Source: Actinomadura kijaniata NBRC 14229 (GTDB lineage: Bacteria > Actinomycetota > Actinomycetes > Streptosporangiales > Streptosporangiaceae). From it: a DNA stretch of 64,000 bases. Positions 52,701 through 62,476 of this stretch are shown here, piece after piece. The translations under genes and the position numbers were made by a program. The stretch spans positions 1 through 64,000 of the forward strand of contig NZ_BCQR01000032.1 in NCBI RefSeq assembly GCF_001552175.1, given 5' to 3'. The notes under the pieces are model-generated. The model made no database searches and was not told where the DNA came from. It saw only the letters and a program-made list of their open reading frames with translations. Each line of letters begins with the position of its first letter. The first letter of the stretch is position 1.

Positions 52701-52741
52701 CCCCGTCGACGAACCCTCCAACAGGTCGAAGAGGACAGCGA

Positions 52742-54289
52742 ATGTACGACTACGTCATCGTCGGTGCCGGCTCCGCGGGGTGCGTCCTGGCGGCCCGGCT
52801 GAGCGAGGACCCCCACACGAAGGTCTGCCTGCTCGAGGCGGGCCCGGCCGACACCTCACCGAACATCCACCTCCCGTCCGCGTTCGGCCGGCTGTTCCGG
52901 ACCCGCCTCGACTGGGACTACGACACCCTCGACGAGCCGTTCCTGGACGGCCGCCGCGTCTACCTTCCGCGCGGCCGGATGCTCGGCGGGTCCAGCTCCA
53001 TGAACGCCATGGTCTACATCCGCGGCCACCGGGCCGACTACGACGGATGGGACACGCCCGGCTGGAGCTACCGGGAGATGCTGCCCTACTTCAGGCGCTC
53101 GGAGGACAACGAGCGCGGCGCCTCCGAATACCACGGCGCGGGCGGACCGCTCGGCGTCTCCGACGGACGCTCGCGCAACGAGATGACCGCGGCGTTCATC
53201 CAGGCCGGCGTCGAGGCGGGCTTCCCCGCCAACGACGACTTCAACGGGGCGGAGCAGGACGGCTTCGGCTTCTACCAGGTGACCCAGCGCGACGGGCGGC
53301 GTTGCAGCACCGCCGCGGGCTTCCTGCGTCCGGCGCTGGACCGCCCGAACCTCACCGTCAGGACCGGGTTCCAGGCGCACCGCGTCGTCTTCGACGGGGA
53401 CCGCGCCGTGGGGGTCGCCGGCACCCACCGGGACGAGGAGGTCGAGATCCGCGCCGAGCGGGAGGTCATCCTCAGCGCCGGCGCCTACAACTCGCCGCAG
53501 CTGCTCATGCTGTCCGGGATCGGCCCCGGGCAGGCGCTGGCCCCGCTGGGCATCCCGGTCCGGATCGACCAGCCGCACGTCGGCCAGAACCTCCAGGACC
53601 ACCCGCACACCCTGCTCATCTTCCCGCACGACCGCCCGGTCAGCCTGCTGATCGCCGGAGAGCCGCAGTACGCGCTGCAGTACGAGCGGGAGCGCAGCGG
53701 CCCGCTGTCGTCCAACATCGCCGAGGCGGGCGGGTTCGTCCGCGCCACGGACGGCGCGGAGGTCCCCGACGTCCAGTTCCTCGCCGGGCCGATCATGTTC
53801 GCCGAGGGCGGCCTGCGCGCGCCGACCGCCCACGCCCTGTCGGTGGGGGTGGGCGTGCTGAAGCCGCGGAGCCGGGGAAGCGTCACGATCGCCACGGAGG
53901 ACCCGACGGCCAAGCCGGTCATCCAGCACAACTACTTCGCCGACCCCGCCGACATGGAGGTCGCGGTCGCGGGCATGCGCGTCGTGCTGGAGATCGCCAG
54001 GCAGAAGGCGCTCAAGCCGTTCACGCAGACGCTGATGGACGCCCCGGCCTCGGAGTCGGACGCGGACCTGCGGGCCTACGTGCGCCGCGCCACCCAGACG
54101 CTCTACCACCCGGCGGGCACCTGCGCGATGGGCACGGTGGTCGACGGGCACCTGCGCGTCCTGGGCGTCGACGGGCTCCGGGTCGTCGACGCCTCGGTGA
54201 TGCCGGACCTGGTCCGGGGCAACACCAACGCTCCCACGATCGCGATCGCCGAGAGGGCGGCCGACCTGATCCGAGGCGTCGCCTCCTGA
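52742..54289 (+). CDS. GMC family FAD oxidoreductase (choline dehydrogenase-like)
   Basis: 515 residues. FAD motif YVIVGAGSAGCVLAARLSE at the N terminus, GGSSSMNAMVYIRGHRADYDGW, the GMC signature 2 region GAYNSPQLLMLSGIGP, and the catalytic His in YHPAGTCAMG with the paired Asn in GNTNAPTIAIAERAADLI. It oxidises an alcohol to aldehyde or ketone with reduction of FAD. ATG 52742 follows GAGGACAGCGA. It is directly downstream of the aminotransferase gene, a logical pair for turning an alcohol into an amine, although the substrate is unknown. Confidence 0.92.
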   Translation: MYDYVIVGAGSAGCVLAARLSEDPHTKVCLLEAGPADTSPNIHLPSAFGRLFRTRLDWDYDTLDEPFLDGRRVYLPRGRMLGGSSSMNAMVYIRGHRADYDGWDTPGWSYREMLPYFRRSEDNERGASEYHGAGGPLGVSDGRSRNEMTAAFIQAGVEAGFPANDDFNGAEQDGFGFYQVTQRDGRRCSTAAGFLRPALDRPNLTVRTGFQAHRVVFDGDRAVGVAGTHRDEEVEIRAEREVILSAGAYNSPQLLMLSGIGPGQALAPLGIPVRIDQPHVGQNLQDHPHTLLIFPHDRPVSLLIAGEPQYALQYERERSGPLSSNIAEAGGFVRATDGAEVPDVQFLAGPIMFAEGGLRAPTAHALSVGVGVLKPRSRGSVTIATEDPTAKPVIQHNYFADPADMEVAVAGMRVVLEIARQKALKPFTQTLMDAPASESDADLRAYVRRATQTLYHPAGTCAMGTVVDGHLRVLGVDGLRVVDASVMPDLVRGNTNAPTIAIAERAADLIRGVAS

Positions 54290-54320
54290 CGGGAGCGGCC
54301 CCGGACCAGGTCCGGAAGGG

Positions 54321-54358
54321 GAGGGCCCGCGGCCGGCGGCCGGCGGGCGCGCGGTCCC
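54321..54358. terminator. Imperfect GC-rich hairpin between GMC oxidoreductase and DHFR-fold gene
   Basis: Imperfect GC-rich inverted repeat in the 71-bp gap between convergent genes, with pairing of GGGCCCGCGGCC with the following GGCCGGCGGGC. Confidence 0.4.
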
Positions 54359-54360
54359 TC

Positions 54361-54909
54361 CTACTTCCCGGCCGGCTCGTACCGCAGGCCCTGCACACCC
54401 GTGCTGTAGGTGGTGGCGTCGGCGAGCGTGAGCTCGAACGACCGGGTGACGTCGTCGAACAGGCGCGTGCCGCCGCCCACCACGACCGGGAAGATCATGA
54501 GCGCGAGTTCGTCGAGCACCCCCGCGACCAGCAGCGAGCGGACCAGCAGCGGGCTTCCGGGCACCTGGATGTTGCCCCCCTCCTGCTGCTTGAGCTCGCG
54601 CACCTTCGCCACGACGTCGCCCTTGACCAGCGTGGAGCCCTCCCATTCGAGGGTGTCGAGAGTGGACGACGCCACGTACTTGGGCGACCCGTTCAGGAAG
54701 GCGGCCATCGGATTGGAGTCGCCCTGTTCCGGCCACAACTTGGCGAACTCCAGGTAAGTGCGGCGTCCCAGCAGGACGGTGTCGGCGCTCTCCAGCGCCT
54801 CCGCCATCACCCCGGCCATTTCGGGCGCCCAATATTGCTCCGTCCATTGGTCCGGCGACTCCACCACGCCGTCCAGCGACATCATCAGACCGGCACAGAG
54901 TTTGCGCAT
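54361..54909 (-). CDS. Dihydrofolate reductase / RibD C-terminal-fold protein, second copy
   Basis: 182 residues. Start MRKLCAGLMMSLDGVVESP; TVLLGRRTYLEFAKLWP near residue 44; NIQVPGSPLLVRSLLVAGVLDEL near 113-135 (by position); FPVVVGGGTRLF. Same family as 26042-26620, an NADPH-dependent reductase type with unknown substrate. AGGAG ribosome binding site before ATG 54909. It may be a bystander in the locus. The 273-bp gap 54910-55182 to the ABC transporter holds a 12-bp palindrome and no gene. Confidence 0.85.
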   Translation of the reverse strand: MRKLCAGLMMSLDGVVESPDQWTEQYWAPEMAGVMAEALESADTVLLGRRTYLEFAKLWPEQGDSNPMAAFLNGSPKYVASSTLDTLEWEGSTLVKGDVVAKVRELKQQEGGNIQVPGSPLLVRSLLVAGVLDELALMIFPVVVGGGTRLFDDVTRSFELTLADATTYSTGVQGLRYEPAGK

Positions 54910-55001
54910 GGTGCTCTCCTCATCAGCGGTTTTGCGGACGGATCGGCGACGTCCCGGGATAGATCGCCGACGGGGCACGGTTCCGACCCTGGACCAATAC
55001 G

Positions 55002-55013
55002 CCACCGGTGGCA
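55002..55013. promoter_or_regulatory. 12-bp perfect palindrome upstream of the DrrAB-type transporter
   Basis: GCCACCGGTGGC in the gap between the DHFR-fold gene and the transporter operon. It could be an operator for a TetR-type repressor; no function is proven. Confidence 0.3.
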
Positions 55014-55182
55014 ACCACCGTCGCGAAAGAGCCGGCCGACAGCGGAACCCTACCGGTGCGGATCCCTTCTGTCGGCCAGTCAGCAGATCGGTCAGAACCC
55101 GCGCGACAGGTCGCGATGAGTTTCGCGGAGTCGCCGGGTCGACACAGTGGCACGGCGACGTGCGACCAGAAGGGAGTCCTTG

Positions 55183-56163
55183 GTGGAACATGCGATTCAC
55201 GTCGATGGGCTGGTGAAACGCTTCGGCGACAAGGCCGCGCTCGACGGCGTCGACCTGCAGGTCGGAAGCGGCATCCTGCTCGGGCTGCTCGGCCCCAACG
55301 GGGCGGGCAAGACGACGATGGTGCGGGTGCTGGCGACCCTGCTGAAACCGGACGGCGGCAAGGCGACCGTGTACGGGCACGACGTCGTCCGGGACGCGCA
55401 CAAGGTGCGGCAACTCATCGGGGTGACCGGGCAGTACGCCTCGGTCGACGCGAACCTGACCGGGGTCGACAACCTGCTGCTGATCGGCCGGCTCCTCGGG
55501 CTGTCGGGGCGCGAGGCCAAGAGGCAGACCGACGAGCTGCTGACGAGGTTCGACCTGCACGACGCGGCGGGCCGGCAGGTCAAGACGTACTCCGGCGGCA
55601 TGCGCCGGCGTCTGGACCTGGCGCTGAGCCTGGTCGGCAACCCCCGGCTGCTCTACCTGGACGAGCCCACCACGGGCCTGGACCTGCCCTCCCGGCTGAA
55701 GCTGTGGGAGATGGTCCGCGCCCTGGTCGCCGACGGCGTCACGGTCCTGCTGACCACGCAGTACCTGGAGGAGGCCGACGCGCTGGCCAACGAGATCGTC
55801 GTCATCGACCAGGGCAAGGTGATCGCCACCGGTTCCCCCGACGAGCTGAAGTCCCGGATCGGCGCGCAGCGGCTGGAGGTCAAGCCCGTCCGGCCGCTCG
55901 ACGTCCCGCGGGTCGCCGAGGTGGTCGAGGCGATCGTGGGCCGGCGGCCCGACGTGCAGGGGCAGCTGGTCACCGCGCTGGCGGCCGACGCCCAGACCCT
56001 GCAGACCGCCGTCCAGCGCCTGCGCGAGGCGGACGTCGACATCGCCGAGCTGTCCCTGCGGGGTTCGAGCCTCGACGAGGTGTTCCTCGCGCTGACCGGC
56101 CACCGGGCCGAAGAGTCCACCGAGGCCGTCCAGGACGGCGCACCCCAGGAGGTGTCGGCATGA
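55183..56163 (+). CDS. DrrA-type ABC transporter ATP-binding protein
   Basis: 326 residues. Walker [11 protein letters not shown]-loop [10 protein letters not shown] signature [13 protein letters not shown], Walker [13 protein letters not shown], then the C-terminal DUF4162 extension typical of DrrA (residues about 230-310). It powers drug export with the membrane partner encoded next. GTG 55183 (or TTG 55180) follows GAAGGGAG. Its stop overlaps the start of the permease (ATGA). This pair is a classic self-resistance or export function for a secondary metabolite, which supports the nature of the locus. Confidence 0.92.
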   Translation: MEHAIHVDGLVKRFGDKAALDGVDLQVGSGILLGLLGPNGAGKTTMVRVLATLLKPDGGKATVYGHDVVRDAHKVRQLIGVTGQYASVDANLTGVDNLLLIGRLLGLSGREAKRQTDELLTRFDLHDAAGRQVKTYSGGMRRRLDLALSLVGNPRLLYLDEPTTGLDLPSRLKLWEMVRALVADGVTVLLTTQYLEEADALANEIVVIDQGKVIATGSPDELKSRIGAQRLEVKPVRPLDVPRVAEVVEAIVGRRPDVQGQLVTALAADAQTLQTAVQRLREADVDIAELSLRGSSLDEVFLALTGHRAEESTEAVQDGAPQEVSA

Positions 56164-56981
56164 CCGCCGCGATCGAGACCGCTCCGCGGCTGCCCGAGCT
56201 CGCGCCGCGCGTCGGCCCGCTCCAGGGGCTGCGGCAGACCCTGACGCTGGCCCGACGCGTGATCATCCAGGTCCGGCACAACCCCCAGGAGCTGGCCGAC
56301 CAGAGCTTCCAGCCGATCATCTTCACGCTGCTGTTCACCTACGTCTTCGGCGCGTCGATCGCCTCCGACGGGGACCGGCAGACCTACCTGCAGTTCATGA
56401 TCCCCGGCATGCTGGCCATGAACATGCTGTTCAACTCCCTCTACGTCGGCCAGGGGCTCAACACCGACCTGGCGATGGGCGTGTTCGACCGGATGCGGAC
56501 ACTGCCGATCGCGCGCTGGGCCCCGCTGGCCGGTCGCATCCTCGCCGACCAGCTCATGCAGCTGTGGGGCATCGTGCTCGTCTTCGCCGTCGGCCTGCTC
56601 CTCGGGTTCCGGCCGGGCAACGGGGTGCAGGGCATGCTCGCCGGCACGCTGCTGCTGCTGTTCTTCGCCCTCGCGTTCTCCTGGGTGGCGGTGCTGGTGG
56701 GCGTCGCCTCCAAGAACGCCCAGCAGGTGCAGGTCTTCGGCATGGCCGTGGTGCTGCCGATCAACTTCGTCAGCGGCACGTTCGCGCCGGTGGAGACGAT
56801 GCCCACGGCGCTGCAGAAGTTCGCCGAGTACACCCCGGTCGGCAACCTGCTGGAGGCCAGCCGCGGGCTCATCAACGGCGGGCCGGTCGCCACGCCGCTG
56901 TGGTGGACGGTCGTGTGGGCGGTGGCGCTCGTGCTCATCTTCGCGCCGCTGTCCATCCGCGCCCTGAACCGCAAGACCTGA
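56160..56981 (+). CDS. DrrB-type ABC-2 transporter permease
   Basis: 273 residues with six hydrophobic segments. Family blocks: FQPIIFTLLFTYVFGASIA, FMIPGMLAMNMLFNSLYVGQGLNTDLAMGVFDRMRTLPIARWAP (by position 78-120), NFVSGTFAPVETMP. It forms the export channel with the ATP-binding protein encoded just upstream, with four-base overlap. A strong terminator follows at 57031. Confidence 0.92.
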   Translation: MTAAIETAPRLPELAPRVGPLQGLRQTLTLARRVIIQVRHNPQELADQSFQPIIFTLLFTYVFGASIASDGDRQTYLQFMIPGMLAMNMLFNSLYVGQGLNTDLAMGVFDRMRTLPIARWAPLAGRILADQLMQLWGIVLVFAVGLLLGFRPGNGVQGMLAGTLLLLFFALAFSWVAVLVGVASKNAQQVQVFGMAVVLPINFVSGTFAPVETMPTALQKFAEYTPVGNLLEASRGLINGGPVATPLWWTVVWAVALVLIFAPLSIRALNRKT

Positions 56982-57030
56982 CGGCGGCCGGTGCCGGGGG
57001 CGCCCCCGGCGGCACACGGCCGGACACGAA

Positions 57031-57064
57031 GCGGGCCGCCCGCGCACCGGCGCGGGCGGCCCGC
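57031..57064. terminator. Very strong hairpin after the DrrAB-type operon
   Basis: Perfect 15-bp stem (57031-57045 with 57050-57064) and 4-nt loop ACCG, between the rightward permease gene and the leftward methyltransferase gene. Confidence 0.85.
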
Positions 57065-57099
57065 CGAACATGACCCGTCTCCCGGGCCGGGCGCGGGGC

Positions 57100-58143
57100 T
57101 CAGGGCTTGCGGGCCAGCACGGCGCCGTTCGCCCCCGGGGCGCGGAACCGCACGGTCCGCACGTCGCCGAACCCGGCGGCCCGCAGCCAGTCGCCGTACT
57201 CCCCGGCCGTGTAGTTGCGGCCCCAGGTCCCGACCAGCATGTTCAGGCTCATCAGCGCCGCGTCCAGCGGGCCGGTCCGGTCGTCGTCGACGAGCAGTTC
57301 GCTGATCACCAGGAGGCCGCCGCGGGGCAGCGCCCGGAAGCACTTGCCCAGCAGTTCCCGGTTCCGCGCCTCGTCCCAGTCGTGCATGATCATGGAGAGC
57401 AGGATCGCGTCATGGCCGTCCGGCAGCTCCTCGTCCGCGAAGAAGTCGCCCGGGTGCGGGCTCACCCGCTCCGACAGCCCGGCGGCGCCGATCCGTTCCG
57501 CCGCGTGCTCGCACACGTGCGGCAGGTCGTAGACGGTGGCGCGCAGGCCGGGGTACCGGCGGCACAGCTCGATGTCGAAGGCCGCGCCGCCGCCGCCGAC
57601 GTCGAGCAGCCTGGTGACGCCGCCGAAGTCGACGGCCTCGCCGAGCGCCCGCGCCGTGACTGCGGAGAGCGGGTACAGGCCGTCCCAGAACAGCTTGGCC
57701 CTGTTCTCGGACGTGAAGATGTCCTCGCGCTGCTCGGCGGTCCACCGGCTGGGGCGGTTGGTCCTGACGGCCTCGGTGACCCGCATCCAGCCGGTGAACG
57801 CGTGGTCCCGCAGCATCCGGATGTAGTCGCCGAAGCAGTAGGGCCGCCCGCGCACCAGGTAGTGGTCGGCGACCGGCGTGTTGCGGAAGCCCGCGCCGTC
57901 GCGCTCCACCAGGCCGAGCGCCGCGCAGGCGGTGAGCACGATCTCCGCCGGCCGCTCGTCGACGCCGACGCCGGCGGCCACCTCGGCCACGGTCGCCGTG
58001 CCCTTGGCGGACAGGAAGGTGAACAGGTCCAGGTCCTCCGCCGCGACGAGCGTCTGCGACACCAGCAGCCCCTGGGCCATCTGGGCCAGGACGTCGGCGG
58101 CGGGCGGCTCGGTCTCCGGCCCCGGAGGGGTGAGGTCGTCCAT
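57100..58143 (-). CDS. O-methyltransferase (acetylserotonin/caffeate type)
   Basis: 347 residues. N-terminal dimerisation winged helix (about 20-100), then the catalytic domain with motif I LLDVGGGGAAFDIEL, acidic VYDLPHV, GDFFADEELP, and the catalytic His in SMIMHDWDE. It methylates a hydroxyl group with SAM, as in polyketide and aromatic tailoring. ATG 58143 starts 3 bp after the stop of the upstream P450 gene at 58147, so the two are probably cotranscribed leftward. Resembles DnrK/carminomycin-type methyltransferases in fold only. Confidence 0.9.
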   Translation of the reverse strand: MDDLTPPGPETEPPAADVLAQMAQGLLVSQTLVAAEDLDLFTFLSAKGTATVAEVAAGVGVDERPAEIVLTACAALGLVERDGAGFRNTPVADHYLVRGRPYCFGDYIRMLRDHAFTGWMRVTEAVRTNRPSRWTAEQREDIFTSENRAKLFWDGLYPLSAVTARALGEAVDFGGVTRLLDVGGGGAAFDIELCRRYPGLRATVYDLPHVCEHAAERIGAAGLSERVSPHPGDFFADEELPDGHDAILLSMIMHDWDEARNRELLGKCFRALPRGGLLVISELLVDDDRTGPLDAALMSLNMLVGTWGRNYTAGEYGDWLRAAGFGDVRTVRFRAPGANGAVLARKP

Positions 58144-58146
58144 GGC

Positions 58147-59373
58147 TCAGCCCTCCTGCCCGTCCGGTCCGGTGCCCGGCGTCTCGAACCGGACGTGGAT
58201 GCCGGAGAAGACGATGTGCCGCCCGTTCTCGAAGTGGCGGCGGGGCTCCTCGGTGAGGAAGTACGCCGGACGCCGGGCGAGCTCGTCCAGGGTGGCCCGG
58301 AGTTCCATCCGCGACAGCTGCGCGCCGATGCAGTGGTGGATACCGAACCCGAAGCTCAGGTGGTGGTGGGAGTTCCCGCGGCCGGGGTCGAACTCGTCCG
58401 GCGCGGGGAACTTCGCGGGGTCGCGGTTGGCGGCGTCGAACAGCAGCACGACCCTGGAGCCGCCGGGGATGGTCACCCCGTCGATCGTGACGTCCCGGGT
58501 GGTCACCCGGGTGAGCCGGTCGGCGGGGCACCACCGGCGCAGCGACTCCTCGACCACGGCGGTCCGGAGCTCCGGTTCGGTCCTGAGGCGCTCCTGCAGC
58601 TCCGGATGCCCGGCCAGGTACCACAGGAGGCGGCTGGCCGAGTTCATCGGGTTGTCGTGCCCGGCCACGCAGTACGACACGATGATGGAGTACAGCATGT
58701 CCTCGGAGATCGGCTCGCCGTCCACGCGCGCGTTGACCAGGTGCGACAGGTAGTAGTCGCCCGGCTCCTCGCGGGCCCGCCGGATCTCCTCCGACAGCAG
58801 GGAGCGGAAGGCGGGCCAGAAGCCCTCGGCGTCGCTGTCCCTGGACAGGCGCTTCCACATGCTGCGCGTCAGGTCGCGGATCCGGTGCTGGGCCGCGTCC
58901 GACAGCCCGATGGCCAGGCCCAGGACGCCGATCGAGAGCGGCTGGGCCAGCCGGGTGAACAGGTCCGCCTCGCCCTTCCGGACGAGGGGGTCCACCAGGT
59001 CGGCGACGAGCCGGGCGACGGCGGGCTCCAGGCGGCGCAGCGCCTCCCTCTCCATCGGCGGCGCCATGAGCTTGCGGATCACCCGGTGCTCGGGCGGGTC
59101 GTAGTCGATCGGCGAGAACTTCGGCATCCCCGCGGCGCGCGGAAAGTGCACGCCGAAACCCGAGCTGAAGGTCTCGTAGTCGCGCAGCGCCGCCTTGACG
59201 TGCTCGTAGCGCGACAGCACCCAGAAACCGCCGTGCGCCGGCGAATAGGTCACGGCCGCGCGCTCGCGGATCTCGCTGTTGACGATCTCCGCCACTTCCG
59301 GGGTGTATTCCGGGTCGTGGTAGTCGAATTCCCGGACGAGTCGAGCGACGACGTCCTCTTGGGTTGCCCTCAT
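58147..59373 (-). CDS. Cytochrome P450
   Basis: 408 residues. I-helix AGHDN at 237-241, ExxR Glu276-Ser-Leu-Arg279, heme Cys348 in [13 protein letters not shown]. The block [18 protein letters not shown] near 90-107 is typical. ATG 59373 has the ribosome binding site AGGGAAAA; upstream in-frame sequence belongs to the divergent promoter region. It is followed by the O-methyltransferase gene, suggesting oxidation followed by methylation of the new hydroxyl. The 254-bp divergent region (59374-59627) carries TCACC-G-GGTGA at 59421-59431. Confidence 0.9.
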   Translation of the reverse strand: MRATQEDVVARLVREFDYHDPEYTPEVAEIVNSEIRERAAVTYSPAHGGFWVLSRYEHVKAALRDYETFSSGFGVHFPRAAGMPKFSPIDYDPPEHRVIRKLMAPPMEREALRRLEPAVARLVADLVDPLVRKGEADLFTRLAQPLSIGVLGLAIGLSDAAQHRIRDLTRSMWKRLSRDSDAEGFWPAFRSLLSEEIRRAREEPGDYYLSHLVNARVDGEPISEDMLYSIIVSYCVAGHDNPMNSASRLLWYLAGHPELQERLRTEPELRTAVVEESLRRWCPADRLTRVTTRDVTIDGVTIPGGSRVVLLFDAANRDPAKFPAPDEFDPGRGNSHHHLSFGFGIHHCIGAQLSRMELRATLDELARRPAYFLTEEPRRHFENGRHIVFSGIHVRFETPGTGPDGQEG

Positions 59374-59627
59374 TTTTCCCTCACGGTCTTCCGTTTGGCC
59401 GAGGATCGGTTCTCGATCGCTCACCGGGTGATCCGGCGGGCGCCCGCGCGGGTCACTTCGATCCTCGGTGAGGGGCGTACGGAGGGCATCTCGCATATTG
59501 CCGATCCGCACGTCCCCACCGGTCCGCGACCGGCCCGGAAGGCAGCGGTTTCCCAGCGCCATTTCGAAGAAGCCAGGCGTTACCCGTCTGCCTACAGTGA
59601 TAGGCCACCACGTTCGGAGGTTTCGTC

Positions 59628-60857
59628 GTGAAACGCACATGCCCTGTGACCCTCGACCGGACCGGAACGGATATCCACGCCGAGAACGCCCGGTTGCGTT
59701 CCCAGGGCCCGGTGGCCCGGGTGGAGCTTCCGGGCGGGGTCCCCGGATGGACGGTGATCGGCCACGACCTGGCCAGGAGGGTGCTGTCCGATCCGCGGTT
59801 CACCAAGGACCCGCGGAACTGGCCCGCCTACGTGAACGGCGAGATCCCGCCGGACTGGCCGATGATCACGTGGGTGGTGATGGACAACATGACCACCCAT
59901 GACGGCCCCGACCACGCCCGGTTGCGCAGGCTGATCTCCCGGGCCTTCACCGCGCGGCGGGTCGCCGCCACCCGGCCGCTGATCGAGCGGATCACGACCG
60001 GTCTGCTGGACGACCTGGCGGCGGTCCCGCCCGGGGAGGTCGTCGACCTGAAGGCGCGCTTCGCCTACCCCCTGCCCGCGAGCGTGGTCTGCGACCTGTT
60101 CGGCGTGCCGCCCGAGTCCCGCGCCGAGGCGCTGCGCGGCGGCGAGGTGAACACCACCACCGCGATCACCCCGGAGGAGGCCGCGGCCAACGTCGAGCAG
60201 TGGCAACGGGCGCTCGGAGCGCTCGTCGAGGCCAAGCGCCGGGAGCCCGGCGACGACCTGACCAGCGTCCTGGTCGACGCGGCCGAGGACGGGACGCGGC
60301 TCACCGACGAGGAGCTGGTCGGCACCCTGTTCCTGATGCTCGGCGCCGGTTCCGAGACGGTGATGAACCTCCTGTGCCACGCGGTCGTCGACCTGCTGTC
60401 CCATCCCGACCAGCTCGACCTGGTGCTGACCGGGAAGGTCGACTGGGAGCAGGTCGTCGAGGAGTCCCTGCGGGGGCAGTCGCCCATCGCCCACCTGCCG
60501 TTCCGCTTCACGACCGAGGACGTCGAGGTCGGCGGGGTGACGATCCCCCGGGGGGACCCGGTGCTCATCGGCTTCGCCGGGATCGGCCGCGACCCGGCGC
60601 TGCACGGCGAGGAGGCGGCCCTGTTCGACATCACCCGGGCCGACAAGACGCACCTGTCGTTCGGCCACGGGGTCCACTTCTGCCTGGGCGCGCCGCTGGC
60701 CCGGCTGGAGGCGGCGATCGCGCTGCCCGCCCTGTTCGACCGGTTCCCCGGCATCAGGCTCGCGGCCGGACGGGACCGGCTGGCGCCCCAGCCGACCTTC
60801 ATCATGAACGGGCCCGCCGCCGTGCCGGTGACGCTGGGCGGGCACGGCACCGCCTGA
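59628..60857 (+). CDS. Cytochrome P450
   Basis: 409 residues. I-helix [11 protein letters not shown] (with the usual acid-alcohol pair), ExxR in EESLR, heme Cys in [18 protein letters not shown] 59628 follows an ideal GGAGG seven bases upstream. It is divergent from the P450 at 58147-59373 and followed after 115 bp by the FAD monooxygenase paralogue. A P450 plus FAD monooxygenase pair also occurs in the opposite direction at 47217/49643, as if one pair were a rearranged duplicate. Confidence 0.9.
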   Translation: MKRTCPVTLDRTGTDIHAENARLRSQGPVARVELPGGVPGWTVIGHDLARRVLSDPRFTKDPRNWPAYVNGEIPPDWPMITWVVMDNMTTHDGPDHARLRRLISRAFTARRVAATRPLIERITTGLLDDLAAVPPGEVVDLKARFAYPLPASVVCDLFGVPPESRAEALRGGEVNTTTAITPEEAAANVEQWQRALGALVEAKRREPGDDLTSVLVDAAEDGTRLTDEELVGTLFLMLGAGSETVMNLLCHAVVDLLSHPDQLDLVLTGKVDWEQVVEESLRGQSPIAHLPFRFTTEDVEVGGVTIPRGDPVLIGFAGIGRDPALHGEEAALFDITRADKTHLSFGHGVHFCLGAPLARLEAAIALPALFDRFPGIRLAAGRDRLAPQPTFIMNGPAAVPVTLGGHGTA

Positions 60858-60972
60858 CCGGCCCGCGGGCGGCGGGCGACCGCCGGCGTTCCCCTCGTTT
60901 TCCTCGCGCTGAACGCATTCCAAGAGATGCATCGCCTTTGCGCCGATCGCACTATTTGGGAGGCGGTCGACA

Positions 60973-62391
60973 ATGGCTGGAGGAAACGTGGTCCAACAAC
61001 TCGGAGAACACGCCGTCGTGCTCGGCGGAGGAATGGCCGGCCTGATGACATGCCGCGTCCTCGCGGACCGGTACCGCAGGGTGTCGGTGATCGACCGGGA
61101 CACGCTGACCGGGGTGACCCGGGCCCGCGGCGGCGTGCCGCAGGCCCGCCACGCGCACGCGCTGCTGGCCCGGGGCCAGCAGACGATGGAGGAGCTGTTC
61201 CCCGGCCTCCAGGAGGAACTGGACGCGGCCGGGGTCCTCACCGGCGACGTCGCGGGGGATCTCCGCTGGTACCTCGACGGCCGGCCGCTGCGGCGGGCGC
61301 GCTCCGGCGCGCTGAGCGTCTCGGCGGCCCGGCCCGACCTGGAGGCCCACGTGCGGGCCAGGGTCGCCGCGCTGCCCAACGTGGAGTTCCGGGAGAACAC
61401 CGTCATCCAGGGGCTCACGGCCTCCGCCGACCGCGGCCGCGTCACCGGCGTCCGGCTGGCGGGCGACGGCCCGGTCCCCGAGACGCTGGCGGCCGACCTG
61501 GTCGTCGACACGACCGGCCGGGGCAGCCGCACGCCGCTCTGGCTCCGGGAGATGGGCTACGAGCGTCCCCCCGAGGACAGGGTCAAGATCGACCTGGCCT
61601 ACACCTCGCGGTTCTTCAGGCTGGACAGCGACCCCTTCGGGGACGCCCTCGCCATCAACCCGCTGTCCTCGCCGGCGAACCCGCGGGGGGCGTTCTTCGG
61701 GAAGTTCCCCGACGGGATCGCCCTGCTGTCGCTCACCGGGATGCTGGGCGACCATCCGCCGCGCGACCACGAGGGCTTCCTCCGGTTCGCCGCCACGCTC
61801 CAGCCGCCCGAGATCTACCAGGCGGTGCGGACCGCCGAGCCGCTGGGCGACATCGCCTCCTTCCGGGTCCCGGCCAGCGTGCGCCGCCGCTACGACCGGC
61901 TGCGGCGCTTCCCCGCCGGGCTGCTGGTGCTCGGCGACGCCCTGTGCGTCTTCAACCCGGTGTACGGCCAGGGGATGACGCTGGCCGCGATGGAGGCGCA
62001 CGCGCTCGCCGCGCACCTGGCGGCGGGCGAGCCGCGGCCGCTGCGGTTCTTCCGCGAGGTCAAGCCGTTCATCGACGTGGCCTGGGAGACTTCGGCCAGC
62101 GCCGACCTGGCGTACCCCGGGGTCGAGGGGCCCCGCACGCTGAAGGTCAGGCTCGGCAACGCCTACATGGCGCGGTTCCTCGAGGCGGCCCAGAACGACG
62201 GCAGGTTCACCGCGACGTTCTTCCGGGTCGCGGGTCTCCTCGACCCGCCGCAGACGCTGATGCGCCCCGGCCTGGTGCGCGACGTGCTGCGCGCCTCCGG
62301 ACGCGGGAGCAGGCGGTCGCTGGTCGGCCGCGGCCGGCCCGCCGGGCTGCTCGACGACTCCTCCCCCGCTCCCGGACACCGCGCCTCGTAG
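60973..62391 (+). CDS. FAD-dependent monooxygenase, paralogue of 49643-51043
   Basis: 472 residues. FAD motif VVLGGGMAGLMTCRVL, then RGGVPQARHAHALLARGQQTMEELFP, VDTTGRGSRTP and LLVLGDALCVFNPVYGQGM. It aligns along its whole length with the other FAD monooxygenase (shared YGQGM, PGVEGPRTLKVRxGNAYMAR and LIDPPxxLMRP blocks), so they are true paralogues and may act on successive positions. ATG 60973 has GGAGG upstream. A perfect palindromic terminator follows. Confidence 0.9.
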   Translation: MAGGNVVQQLGEHAVVLGGGMAGLMTCRVLADRYRRVSVIDRDTLTGVTRARGGVPQARHAHALLARGQQTMEELFPGLQEELDAAGVLTGDVAGDLRWYLDGRPLRRARSGALSVSAARPDLEAHVRARVAALPNVEFRENTVIQGLTASADRGRVTGVRLAGDGPVPETLAADLVVDTTGRGSRTPLWLREMGYERPPEDRVKIDLAYTSRFFRLDSDPFGDALAINPLSSPANPRGAFFGKFPDGIALLSLTGMLGDHPPRDHEGFLRFAATLQPPEIYQAVRTAEPLGDIASFRVPASVRRRYDRLRRFPAGLLVLGDALCVFNPVYGQGMTLAAMEAHALAAHLAAGEPRPLRFFREVKPFIDVAWETSASADLAYPGVEGPRTLKVRLGNAYMARFLEAAQNDGRFTATFFRVAGLLDPPQTLMRPGLVRDVLRASGRGSRRSLVGRGRPAGLLDDSSPAPGHRAS

Positions 62392-62411
62392 CGCGGCGGC
62401 TCGAAGCGACG

Positions 62412-62447
62412 TGCGTATGGCCGGGCCCCGGGGCCCGGCCATACGCA
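62412..62447. terminator. 36-bp perfect palindrome after the FAD monooxygenase
   Basis: Perfect inverted repeat with 18-bp arms and no spacer (62412-62429 with 62430-62447), 20 bp after the stop codon. Likely terminator for the rightward gene. Confidence 0.85.
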
Positions 62448-62476
62448 TGTGACGGCGCCTGTCCCCGAACGTCGGA

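Noticed and set aside
54910-56103. Extension of the DHFR-fold gene into a 580-codon minus-strand frame
   Set aside because: The upstream part is antisense to the ABC transporter ATPase; the ATG at 54909 with AGGAG is the true start.
58147-59640. Longer P450 reading frame starting at 59640
   Set aside because: The extra 89 codons lie in the divergent promoter region and overlap the start of the other P450; ATG 59373 has a good ribosome binding site and standard N terminus.
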